From Fuerstiella sp. (GTDB taxonomy: Bacteria > Planctomycetota > Planctomycetia > Planctomycetales > Planctomycetaceae), in NCBI GenBank assembly GCA_022447185.1, contig JAKVAY010000042.1, positions 32,011 through 96,010 on the forward strand: a stretch of DNA of 64,000 nucleotides, read 5' to 3'. The position numbers and the translations under genes are program-made. The notes under the pieces are model-generated. The model did not search any database and was not told the origin of the DNA. It saw only the letters and a list, made by a program, of their open reading frames with translations. Below are positions 48,097-57,222 of the stretch, piece by piece. The first letter of the stretch is position 1, and each line of letters starts with the position of its first letter.

Positions 48097-48566
48097 CATC
48101 GAACATTACGCCTCTGGCGGTCCTGACAAAGTTGTGAAGTTTGCAGGACTGACTGGCCTGCCTCAATCTTTCTCTCGTGGACTTTGGGAACTCGCGTTGG
48201 GTGTGAACCTGGCCTGTTTGGCGTATCAACACGGTTTGTCCTGAACAAAGAGACAGGCGTTGGGCCACCCCGTGTTGTAACTGGCTGATATCAATTTGTT
48301 CGATTCAGCCAGTCTTTGTTTCCTTCGTCATCCGGATCAAGGCCGGCGATGCGGAACGGTTGGCGATTGTGAGAAACATACTCCGCAGTTTGCACAGCAT
48401 TTGACGTGGGGTCGCAGTACGCTCCACAGGATGACGTTGCGCAAAAGATGTCCGGACTCTCTATGAGGTGACCCACATCTTGCAACGGCGATATTCATCG
48501 TAGACAATGGACAACTCGCGACAATCTTCTTTCTAGTCGACCTTTCACCGTCGCAGGCTGCCTCTC
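48097..48566. other. Intergenic region between tRNA-Ser and the PSCyt gene
   Basis: 470 bp. A minus-strand frame at 48291-48485 (64 codons from TTG) is not credible enough to call. No repeat of the tRNA 3' end, so no sign of integration here. Confidence 0.4.
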
Positions 48567-51116
48567 ATGCGTTTGATCCTGCCTCTGCTGACACTGCTTT
48601 CGAGTTGCCTGATCAGCGTGTCGCCCGGACGCGCCGCCGCTGACCTCACTTATGAACAGCACATTCGTCCTATCTTCCGTCAACATTGTTTTGACTGTCA
48701 CGGTGCTGAAGAAAGAAAAGAAGCCGAACTTGACTTGCGGCTCGTTCGCTTTATGACGGACGGTGGTGAATCCGGTCCGGCAATTGTGAGTGGCGAGCCC
48801 GGTGACAGCCTGTTGATTCAGCGCATTCGTGACGGTGAAATGCCTCCAGGTGAAGCCAAAGTCAGTGTTGAAGAACTGACTCTGCTGGAACAATGGGTAG
48901 CGGCTGGGGCAAAAACCGCGAGGCCCGAGCCGGAATCGATTGGTCCCGGCCTGGGGATCACTCCGGAAGAACGATCTTTTTGGTCCTTTCGTCCGATTGA
49001 GCGACCGAGGGTTCCTGTACATGATGAGACAAGTCGGGTGCGCACTCCGATTGACGCCTTACTGCTTGCGGTGATGCAGCCTCGTGAACTGCACTTTTCG
49101 TCGGATGCAGACAGAAGAACACTGATGCTGCGGGCTTATTTTGATCTGATCGGACTTCCGCCATCCGATGAGGAAGCGGATGCATTTCTGTCTGATGTCG
49201 CGCCTGGTGCCTGGGAACGACTGATCGAGCGTCTTCTTCGTTCACCTCATTACGGAGAACGATGGGCGCGACACTGGCTGGATGTCGCCGGTTATGCTGA
49301 TTCCGAGGGGGCCGGGGCCGATGCAGATCGTCCCTGGGCATGGCGATATCGGGATTACGTGATTCGTTCGTTCAACCAGGACAAATCGTTCGATCAGTTC
49401 ATTGTTGAACAGCTGGCCGGGGACGAACTGGCCGGACCAAAGAACGGAGATTTCACCGAGGAACAGATCGAGTTATTGATTGCGACAGGGTTTCTGCGTA
49501 CTGCCGCAGATGGAACCGGAAGTGGAGACAACGATCCGAGTGGCCGCAACCAGGTTATGACAGACACGATCAAAATCGTGACGACATCACTGATGGGATT
49601 GAGCGTCGCGTGTGCCCAGTGTCATGACCATCGCTATGACCCGATACCTCAAACGGACTACTACGCTTTGCGTGCCACGCTCGAACCTGCGATTGACTGG
49701 CAGGCCTGGAAGACACCGGAGGAACGTCGGGTCTCGCTGTACACAAAAGAAGACCATGAGAGGTCTGCGGAGATTGAGAAGGAAGCATCGAAAGTCACCG
49801 ATGAACGCACTGCGAAGCAAAGTAAATTTATAGAGGAGGCTCTCACGAAGGAATTGTCAAAGTATGATGAACCACTTCGGACTCAGCTTCGATCAGCCTA
49901 TGAGACATCAGGTGACACCCGCACTTCCGACCAGACGGCGCTGCTGAAAAAATACCCGAGTACGAATATTACTCCGGGTAATCTCTATCAGTACAACCAG
50001 GCGGCGGCCGATGAAATCAAGAAGATCGACGAGAAAATCAGTGAAATTCGTGCGAAGAAGCCACCGCACGAGTACGTCCGTGCATTGGTTGAGCCGTCCG
50101 GACACATTCCGGAAACAAGACTGTTCCATCGCGGTGATTACCGTCAGCCAAAGTTTGAAGTGTCACCCGCCTCACTGACAGTTGCTGCTCCGGAAAATGA
50201 TCGAACGTTCTTTAGTTCCAATGACCCGGAATTGTCGACAAGTGGACGGCGACTGGCTTTTGCGAAATGGCTCACAAGTGGCCGCCATCCGCTGGTTGCG
50301 AGGACGATTGTGAATCGGGTCTGGTTGCATCATTTTGGTCGAGGAATCGTAGAGACACCTGCGGATTTTGGTCGCCTGGGCACTCAGCCAACTCATCCTG
50401 TGCTGCTGGACTGGCTGGCTGCGGAATTCATGGAGCATGACTGGAAACTGAGCCATCTGCACAGAATCATTATGACATCGACCGCGTATCTCCAGACTTC
50501 GGCGCGTTCGGAAGAGTTCAATCAAATCGACCCTGACAACAGGTACTACTGGCGAAAATCGTTAATACGGCTGGAGGCCGAAATTCTGCGAGACCGAATG
50601 CTGTCCGCGTCCAAACAACTTGACCGGGAACTGTTTGGCAAACCAATTCCGATTCAGGAAGACGATACCGGGCAGGTTGTGGTGGATGAGTCACAAAAGC
50701 GTCGGAGTATTTATATTCAGCAGCGTCGAACCAGACCGGTGGCACTGATGAAGGCATTTGATGCACCGGTTATGGTCACGAATTGTGACCGGCGTCAGTC
50801 TTCGACGGTGGCGACACAGTCTCTGATGCTGATGAATGGTGGTTTTGTGCTGTCGCAGGCTGCACATATGGCGACGGTGGCGACAGAGCAGGTTGTGCCA
50901 CTGGAACAACGAGTGGCGAAAGCGTGGCAGCTGGCTCTTTGTCGACCACCGTCGGATGTTGAGAAAGAAATCAGCATCAGCTTCATCAACGAACAATTGG
51001 CGGCAATCACTGCCGAAGAAACGAAACTTCCTGAAAACGTAACTCCGGACCAACAGGCCATGGCTGATCTGTGTCAGGTTCTGCTGACGTCCAATGAATT
51101 TCTGTATGTAGATTGA
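48567..51116 (+). CDS. PSCyt1/DUF1549/DUF1553 planctomycete cytochrome protein
   Basis: 849-residue exported protein of the planctomycete-specific cytochrome family. Signal peptide MRLILPLLTLLSSCLISVSP, then the PSCyt1 heme c motif CFDCH at 41-45 with downstream MPPGEAKVS. DUF1549 follows (IDALLLAVMQPR, YFDLIGLPPS, YGERWARHWLDVAGYADSEG), including CAQCHDHRYDPI, and DUF1553 fills the C-terminal third (RLAFAKWLTSGRHPLVARTIVN, VWLHHFGRGIVETPADFG). Role unproven; probably periplasmic electron transfer linked to polysaccharide or sulfatase use. The DUF1501 gene 200 bp downstream is the usual partner. Confidence 0.96.
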   Translation: MRLILPLLTLLSSCLISVSPGRAAADLTYEQHIRPIFRQHCFDCHGAEERKEAELDLRLVRFMTDGGESGPAIVSGEPGDSLLIQRIRDGEMPPGEAKVSVEELTLLEQWVAAGAKTARPEPESIGPGLGITPEERSFWSFRPIERPRVPVHDETSRVRTPIDALLLAVMQPRELHFSSDADRRTLMLRAYFDLIGLPPSDEEADAFLSDVAPGAWERLIERLLRSPHYGERWARHWLDVAGYADSEGAGADADRPWAWRYRDYVIRSFNQDKSFDQFIVEQLAGDELAGPKNGDFTEEQIELLIATGFLRTAADGTGSGDNDPSGRNQVMTDTIKIVTTSLMGLSVACAQCHDHRYDPIPQTDYYALRATLEPAIDWQAWKTPEERRVSLYTKEDHERSAEIEKEASKVTDERTAKQSKFIEEALTKELSKYDEPLRTQLRSAYETSGDTRTSDQTALLKKYPSTNITPGNLYQYNQAAADEIKKIDEKISEIRAKKPPHEYVRALVEPSGHIPETRLFHRGDYRQPKFEVSPASLTVAAPENDRTFFSSNDPELSTSGRRLAFAKWLTSGRHPLVARTIVNRVWLHHFGRGIVETPADFGRLGTQPTHPVLLDWLAAEFMEHDWKLSHLHRIIMTSTAYLQTSARSEEFNQIDPDNRYYWRKSLIRLEAEILRDRMLSASKQLDRELFGKPIPIQEDDTGQVVVDESQKRRSIYIQQRRTRPVALMKAFDAPVMVTNCDRRQSSTVATQSLMLMNGGFVLSQAAHMATVATEQVVPLEQRVAKAWQLALCRPPSDVEKEISISFINEQLAAITAEETKLPENVTPDQQAMADLCQVLLTSNEFLYVD

Positions 51117-51316
51117 CGATGTGACCCGAACCACAACATTCAGCAGGGGTATGTAGTCCGATATTGTGGCTCAACGCGGACTTATTTTGTCAGATGAACT
51201 GTTCACGTTCAGTCAGTTGATCGGAGCCACCAGTGAAGTCCCGGCGTGCCGGGAAGTGTCAGTTTGCATGGTCTGACAGGCTGACTTTTAGATACTCAGT
51301 CAGGAACGACGGGACA

Positions 51317-52819
51317 ATGACCGATACCCAGTGCTCGAACCATCATTCAATGCTGAACGTCCAGACGATTCGGTCGCGGCGTGCGTTTCTGGCCGAGAAC
51401 GCGATGGGCCTTGGAAGTGTGGCACTGGCGACGTTACTCAGTCAGGACAGGCTCCTGGCAACGCCAAAGAATATCTTAAAGAACCCGTTGCACTTCGATC
51501 TGAACAGGAAGCAGCCTCACTTCGAGGCTCAGGCGACGGCAATGATATCACTGTTTCAGCACGGTGGTCCCTCTCACATGGATCTGACAGATCCCAAGCC
51601 GGAGCTTACCCGATACCACGGAACAGAATTTAAGGATGATGTGAAGTTCAGCTTTATCAACCGAGCTACCAAAACCCTGATGGGAACTCCGTGGAGATTT
51701 CGTCCGTGTGGAGAGTGTGGTACTGAGTTGTCCGAATTGTTGCCTCACACGGCGGAAATCGTGGATGAGATCACGCTGATTCGCTCGATGCACACGGGAG
51801 CCAACGGGCACGAAGTGTCCATTCGATATTTTCACGGTGGTATTCCTGGCGTTACCGGCCGTCCAACGGTCGGTTCATGGCTGGTTTACGGACTGGGGAC
51901 TGCCAGTCGGAACCTTCCGGCTTACATGGTTTTGACGGATCCGGGGGGGCTTCCCGTTGACGGTGTTCATAATTGGTCCAATGGATTCATGCCTCCGCTG
52001 TTTCAGGGGACGGTTCTGAGACCTACGGAACCACGAATCCATAATCTTGATGCGCCAGCTCATCTGCACGGAACACTGCAGCAGCAGAATCTGGCACTGC
52101 TCAGTACATTAAACCGACGACACCTTGAACAGCATCCCGGAGAAGCAGACCTCGAAGCCAGAATTGCCAGCTACGAACTTGCGGCTCGGATGCAGTCTGC
52201 CGCATCGGAAGCTCTGGATGTTTCAAAGGAAACCAGGGCCACTCAGCGGTTGTATGGTCTGGACAATGATGTCACACGAGATTATGGCACGCGCTGTCTG
52301 CTCGCACGTCGTCTGGTTGAGCGTGGTGTTCGGTTCGTACAGCTGTTTCACAAAGGCCAGCCCTGGGACAGTCATACGAATATTCGAAAAAATCTTCCTG
52401 CCGCTTGTCGTAAGACCGACCAGCCGTCAACAGCTCTGGTGAAGGATCTGAAACAGCGAGGAATGCTCGATAGCACGGTCGTTCACTGGGGTGGAGAGAT
52501 CGGTCGACTGCCTGTCACAGAGAATCACGGTGATCCAGCGAAAGCCGGACGGGACCACAACGGTCAGGGCTTCAGCATGTGGGTCGCTGGTGGTGGCTTC
52601 AAAGGCGGAGTGACCTATGGTGAAACTGATGACTTCGGACATCGTGCTGTTGTCAACACGGTGACACCGAACGACTATCAGGCGACGCTCCTGCATTTGT
52701 TTGGACTCGATCCCGAGCAGCTTTACTATGTTCACAACGGTCAGGTCAAAGAGATTACGAATGGTCGGAACTCACGAATCGTGAGTGACATTCTCAGGCG
52801 ACCACCTGTTGCTTCATAG
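51317..52819 (+). CDS. DUF1501 protein, partner of the PSCyt gene
   Basis: 500 residues from ATG 51317 (frame open to 51233). Tat-like signal with RSRRAFLAENAMGLGSVALA, then DUF1501 blocks: FQHGGPSHMDLTDPKPELTRYHG, LPHTAEIVDEITLIRSMHT, RGVRFVQLFHKGQPWDSH, HWGGEIGRLP and GRDHNGQGF near the C-terminus. It forms the common planctomycete PSCyt-DUF1501 gene pair; the two are thought to work in the periplasm on the same substrate. The reaction is not established. Confidence 0.94.
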   Translation: MTDTQCSNHHSMLNVQTIRSRRAFLAENAMGLGSVALATLLSQDRLLATPKNILKNPLHFDLNRKQPHFEAQATAMISLFQHGGPSHMDLTDPKPELTRYHGTEFKDDVKFSFINRATKTLMGTPWRFRPCGECGTELSELLPHTAEIVDEITLIRSMHTGANGHEVSIRYFHGGIPGVTGRPTVGSWLVYGLGTASRNLPAYMVLTDPGGLPVDGVHNWSNGFMPPLFQGTVLRPTEPRIHNLDAPAHLHGTLQQQNLALLSTLNRRHLEQHPGEADLEARIASYELAARMQSAASEALDVSKETRATQRLYGLDNDVTRDYGTRCLLARRLVERGVRFVQLFHKGQPWDSHTNIRKNLPAACRKTDQPSTALVKDLKQRGMLDSTVVHWGGEIGRLPVTENHGDPAKAGRDHNGQGFSMWVAGGGFKGGVTYGETDDFGHRAVVNTVTPNDYQATLLHLFGLDPEQLYYVHNGQVKEITNGRNSRIVSDILRRPPVAS

Positions 52820-53480
52820 TATGTGGATGTGATGTCATATTTTTTCGGAATGGTGGCTCTTTCCCATATTGCTGCTATCCAGACTGCCTCAGTGTGCTTC
52901 CTCTGCCCTGGGGCAGGGAGGGAGGACTGGCCGCGACTGCACTCATTATCACGGTTGCTGGATTCTTGGTGCTGTTGACTGCATCTCTGATCCTCAGCAG
53001 GAAGCTGCCACCACCGAATGGACATCCAGTAACTGGGTGAATAATTGATCACAATGATAGACGCATTTGACTGGGCGGCATTTGTGATCCACCGACTGGT
53101 TCGAACTCGACGCAATATTCGGATCAACGGCCTGACGATTGCGATCTGTCAGGATCTGGAGATGTGGCTTCAGAAGCTCTGCCGCTTTGAACACTCAACA
53201 TAGTTTCTCGAAATCAATGATTCGTGCCGATGTCTGTCGGTGCCGGCGATGAGGCGAGAGGCTGATGAGAATTTTCCTGGTGAAGGCGAGACTGTGAGTC
53301 TGCTGTTGATGCGGCACGTGTCAAAACGGAAGTTGACACTCCCGACTCGCTGGTCTGTTCTTGCATTCCGCTTGTCTGATGGGACACGACTGCAGCCAGA
53401 TGCTGGCTGATGGTCGGAAATATCACCAATGGTCGCGCTGAATACGTACGCAAAATGGTAAGAGTCCGCATCGAAAGACT
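52820..53480. other. Intergenic region between convergent genes
   Basis: 661 bp. A 49-codon plus frame from about 53054 (starting MIDAFDWAAF) has no Shine-Dalgarno and no family; minus frames here are likewise unconvincing. Unusually long for a convergent gap, so it may hold decayed coding sequence. No terminator with a T run was found. Confidence 0.45.
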
Positions 53481-54581
53481 CTAGCTCACTGTTTCCAGTT
53501 GCCCGGTCTTTCCGGATCGCACACACGCATCGACGGTGGCACAAATATCACGACCGCCCTGTGCATCGAGGATTGTGTCGGTGCCATGTTCAATCGCATG
53601 GGCGAAGTTTTCCATCAGCAGGTAATTGTTGTCGTCAGCAACACGAATGTGACGGAACTCATTCGCTGGCTGACCTCGGTAGTGCACAGCGATCTCAGGG
53701 CGGGACTCACTCACGACCAGCGCACCTTCGGTTCCCAGCAGATGCAGCTTAATCTCGCCAATGTCCGGATGACTGGCTGCTCCAATCCGTCCAATACAGA
53801 GTGAACCAGCGACTCCGGTTTCCATTTCCAGTGTCACAGTGGCTAAATCGTCTACGTCGTTGTCCGCATTGGCCTGGTGAAAATGAGCTGCTGTTCTCGC
53901 AAAAACCCGTTTGACACTGCTGCCGGCCAGCATTCGGATATATGCCAGTGGATAAATCCCTTCGATCTGAAGTTCGCCCATCGCTACCACGCCTACACCA
54001 CCGTCTGAGCCATCGGCATGTGCTTCAATCTGACGCTGAAGCCAGTTGATGGGAGGATAGCCAGGTTCTCTTGTACCTTTCCGTGGACCCGCGTCTTTGG
54101 AAAAGTAAAAGTCGCAGTGGATCGCTCGAAGGTCTCCAATGGCGCCGTTTTTCAGTGCCTGGGTCGCCTGGCACAGCGCCGGAAGAAAATTACGATTCCA
54201 GACAAGGCAGCGCACACCAGACGTTTTGACCGCCTGAACCAATCGGTCACATTCACTCAGCTTCGTCGACAACGGTTTGTCGACAATGACATGCAGGCCT
54301 GCTGCAGCAGCACGTACGGACAGATCACAATGACGCTCTGCCTGCGAACTGACGACTGCGAGATCGGGATCGTAGTCTTTGACAGCCTGATCCAAATCGC
54401 GAATGTAGGGGATCTCAAAGCGATCAGCAAATTCCTGATTCCGTTCATGCACCCAGTCAGGTTCGTGTGGATCGTCACAAACGGCCACAAGATCAAATTG
54501 GGGATGTGAATCGACGGCAAGGGCGACATAGCTGTGTTTGACGACGCTCAATACCAGAGCCTTGAATTGTTTCTTAGACAT
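53481..54581 (-). CDS. Gfo/Idh/MocA family oxidoreductase
   Basis: 366 residues from ATG 54579-54581 (GGGAGAA upstream). Nucleotide-binding Rossmann part begins KKQFKALVLSVVKHSYVAL and contains DPDLAVVSSQAERHCDLSVRAAAAGLHVIVDKPLS; the EKP-type catalytic block reads DKPLST. The C-terminal domain has LRAIHCDFYFSKDAGP and GGVGVVAMGELQIEGIYPL. The N-terminal motif lacks the classical GxGxxG, reading VLSVVKHS. Substrate unknown. Its start overlaps the stop of the truncated paralogue upstream by 8 nt. Confidence 0.88.
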   Translation of the reverse strand: MSKKQFKALVLSVVKHSYVALAVDSHPQFDLVAVCDDPHEPDWVHERNQEFADRFEIPYIRDLDQAVKDYDPDLAVVSSQAERHCDLSVRAAAAGLHVIVDKPLSTKLSECDRLVQAVKTSGVRCLVWNRNFLPALCQATQALKNGAIGDLRAIHCDFYFSKDAGPRKGTREPGYPPINWLQRQIEAHADGSDGGVGVVAMGELQIEGIYPLAYIRMLAGSSVKRVFARTAAHFHQANADNDVDDLATVTLEMETGVAGSLCIGRIGAASHPDIGEIKLHLLGTEGALVVSESRPEIAVHYRGQPANEFRHIRVADDNNYLLMENFAHAIEHGTDTILDAQGGRDICATVDACVRSGKTGQLETVS

Positions 54582-55386
54582 TGGATTCTCCCGCGACCAC
54601 AATCTGCTGTTCAGCGGATCTGGCCACCTGACCTGCAATCGTTTTGGCTTGTATCGTGTCGCACCAGGTTGTCGAAAACTCTTCGGCGTCACGTACAGAC
54701 CGGGCAAAATGATCGATCATGGCAGCGAACCCGGCATCCTGCTGTGATGTCAGCAAAGTCTTCGTTCCATTGTTATCCATTAGCAGATTCGCATTGTGGT
54801 GATCATCGGCATAGGCAGCGCCTGAGGAACCGATCAGTGACAGCGAGTAATATTCATTGTCACCCGGGTTGGCTGAATCAAAATCGATAATCGCCATCCC
54901 TCCGCCTTCGAATCCCAGATGAACCTGTCGATACCCGGGTCTGTCCAGGGCATAAATGTCGTTCGGGACGCGACCAAACATCCAGGCTGCAAGATCAACT
55001 TCACCGGTGAAAATTTCCGTATTGTCAGCGTCCGGGTTCCAGCAGTGAATTCGCAGCAGTCCGGCATGCCCCAGTCGGCCAGCGTCCAGAGCACGCTTCA
55101 CCTCAAGGATCGAAGGTTTGAATCGTCGGATGTGAGCCGGCATGCAGGATTTTGAGGTTTTGATCCGTTGACAGATATCGTCAGACAGGCCAAACGGGTT
55201 CAGGACAAGAACGCTGGTGCCTTCATCGACTGCCGACTCAGCGATCTCAATGTCATCTGTGAGCAGCGCTGAACAGTTCTTGACATCATCCACAAGCTGT
55301 ACCGCGCATGAACGAGCGGCCAGTGTCCGACAATTTTGTGTCCGTTCGGACGATACTTCGACTGCCAGTTTTATTCCGGTGCTCAC
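54574..55386 (-). CDS. Reduced Gfo/Idh/MocA paralogue without a recognisable Rossmann motif
   Basis: 270 residues from a GTG at 55384-55386 (AAGGA 9 nt upstream). The C-terminal half matches the substrate domain of Gfo/Idh/MocA proteins (HIRRFKPSILEVKRALDAGRLGHAGLLRIH, DLAAWMFGRVPNDIYAL, FEGGGMAIIDFD), but the first 80 residues are short and show neither GxGxxG nor EKP. It probably does not bind NAD(P) alone and may dimerise with the complete protein encoded by the overlapping downstream gene. Calling it a decayed gene is possible, but the frame is clean. Confidence 0.72.
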   Translation of the reverse strand: MSTGIKLAVEVSSERTQNCRTLAARSCAVQLVDDVKNCSALLTDDIEIAESAVDEGTSVLVLNPFGLSDDICQRIKTSKSCMPAHIRRFKPSILEVKRALDAGRLGHAGLLRIHCWNPDADNTEIFTGEVDLAAWMFGRVPNDIYALDRPGYRQVHLGFEGGGMAIIDFDSANPGDNEYYSLSLIGSSGAAYADDHHNANLLMDNNGTKTLLTSQQDAGFAAMIDHFARSVRDAEEFSTTWCDTIQAKTIAGQVARSAEQQIVVAGESNV

Positions 55387-55694
55387 TGGTCTTTGTCCTT
55401 TTGACGGGTGTCGGGAAGAATATTGTGTCGAACGGAACGATCCGGTTCGGAAAGCGGACTGTACAGCACGATGATCGGTTCAGTGTTACGATCATGGTGC
55501 TGGATTCATTTACTCATGCAGTGGCATCACACTCTTACTGTAAAGCGGCATTGAATGACGTTACAAACCGAGTTTCGATGATTCAATTTTACACCGCGAT
55601 TTGTCAAAGCAATGGTGAGATTCGAACCGGCTCTGAAATCAAGTGTGCACAGCGGTCCGCAGGTATCCTGTCGAAAAGCGAAAGACTTCAGGAA
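55387..55694. other. Intergenic region between divergent oxidoreductase genes
   Basis: 308 bp. The rightward frame is open through here from 55308 but the oxidoreductase similarity starts only at 55695, so this is treated as non-coding promoter space. Confidence 0.5.
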
Positions 55695-56807
55695 ATGAAC
55701 AGCATCAACAGAATCGGCGTCGGGGTCCTGGGCGCAACGGGTTACATTGGAAAACCGTACCGGGCTGAGATTCGTGACGTGGCGGATGCTCGTATCGTGG
55801 CCTTGTGTGCTCGCCGCCGTGATTTACTGGAAGAAGCCGGCGAGGAGGACGGGGCTGATGTGATCACCGACAACTGGCGCGAGGTGGTTGAACATCCCGA
55901 TGTCGATTTTGTCGTTGTTGGAACTCCGGATGCCCTGCACTACGAAGCCGTTCTTGCCGCAGCTGCGGCAAGGAAGCATATGTTTTGTGAAAAGCCGGTG
56001 GGAATGAATTCCGGTGAAGCCAGAGAAATGTGGCAGGCCTATTTTGACGCCGGAACACTGGCTCATTATGTGCCCTTCTGGACTCGCTATTCTGCCATCT
56101 TTCAGAAATTGAAGGAAATCGTTGACTCGGGACAACTTGGAGAAATTCGAGGTGTCGTTTATCGGTGGCACAATCCTCGTCCGGCCAACATGCCTCTGAC
56201 GTGGCGCGACGATCCGGAGCTTTCTGCTGCCGGAAGTATTGCCGATGTGGGGTCTCACGCTTACGACACGGTTTGCTGGCTGCTTGGGACCGAAGCCACT
56301 CGTGTACAGGCGCATGCAGCAACGATCACACCCTCTAAAGCAGATCTGGGAGCAATCAACCTGCAGGAAGCTCTGGAGAAATGCACCGGGCCACACTCAG
56401 ACACTCAGCAGCGGCAGGGTGGTACGCCTGACTATGCCAGTGTCTCCTGGGAGTTTGCAAACGGAGCTGTCGGAGTTCTTTTGCTCTCACATGCGACTTA
56501 TTTTCGTAAAGGGATCTGTCCCGAACTTGAACTGCACGGTACCGATGCGTCGGTCAGTATTAACCGAGTCACAGGTGATGTCATTCTCGGTGACCCGGAT
56601 TGCGCGCCGAAGCTTGTCGCCAACATTCCGGATGATGGATTCGGCAATCGATTTGAGAAATATGTGTTTCCGGTCGTGCGCAGTGTGCTGGCCGGTGAAC
56701 TGCCAGGTGATCATCCTAATCTGGAAAACGGCTGGCGTGTGCAATGCTTTACTGATGCGGTGGTGCAATCCGCGAAAGTCGGTGGCTGGGTCAACATCAG
56801 TACATGA
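55695..56807 (+). CDS. Gfo/Idh/MocA family oxidoreductase
   Basis: 370 residues. The start ATG 55695 (AGGAA upstream) precedes the nucleotide-binding segment IGVGVLGATGYIGKPY with GATGYIG, then VDFVVVGTPDALHYEAVLAAAAARKHMFCEKPVG containing the EKP catalytic motif. The C-terminal domain includes WRDDPELSAAGSIADVGSHAYDTVCWLLG with the usual G-S-H element. A complete, probably NAD(P)-dependent sugar or cyclitol dehydrogenase; substrate unknown. Divergent from the paired minus-strand paralogues, so the three may serve one pathway. Confidence 0.93.
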   Translation: MNSINRIGVGVLGATGYIGKPYRAEIRDVADARIVALCARRRDLLEEAGEEDGADVITDNWREVVEHPDVDFVVVGTPDALHYEAVLAAAAARKHMFCEKPVGMNSGEAREMWQAYFDAGTLAHYVPFWTRYSAIFQKLKEIVDSGQLGEIRGVVYRWHNPRPANMPLTWRDDPELSAAGSIADVGSHAYDTVCWLLGTEATRVQAHAATITPSKADLGAINLQEALEKCTGPHSDTQQRQGGTPDYASVSWEFANGAVGVLLLSHATYFRKGICPELELHGTDASVSINRVTGDVILGDPDCAPKLVANIPDDGFGNRFEKYVFPVVRSVLAGELPGDHPNLENGWRVQCFTDAVVQSAKVGGWVNIST

Positions 56808-57222
56808 ATGATTTCGTTGGATTCGGTTGATGGTATTGAGTGAATCCGGTCTGCCTGCGATACAGGATTCCTCAGCCACAGAGATGTTCGACACTTGTAC
56901 AGTTTCTGCTCCCCACAGCAACGATCAAACCTGGTGTGGCACTGACCCGAGTATTCTGCCGCTGGATTCGTCGACGCGGTGGTCTGGCTAATGACAAGTT
57001 CAGGGCGAAAAGGATCACCGATTAAACTTGTCATTGCGAGTTGGCCATGCGTTCCCACGCAGACTGTCATTAGTGGTCTGCTGCGCGTGAGTCGGGGACA
57101 GATCGCCTCGGTTTTCACGACTGAGATTCTGACTGCACTTACGTACACGAGCGTTGGTGGAGCTTCCGACAAGATGAAACGCACAGGTCCTGCCAGCCCA
57201 TTACAGACCGATCGGTCAGAAC
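56808..57222. other. Intergenic region between convergent genes
   Basis: 415 bp after the oxidoreductase gene, before the end of a minus-strand gene. Frames here overlap or are short. No hairpin with T run was found. Confidence 0.4.

Noticed and set aside
48291-48485. 64-codon minus frame near tRNA-Ser
   Set aside because: Starts at TTG without ribosome site, no recognisable family.
53054-53203. 49-codon plus frame between convergent genes
   Set aside because: No start signal, no family; could be remnant sequence but not callable.
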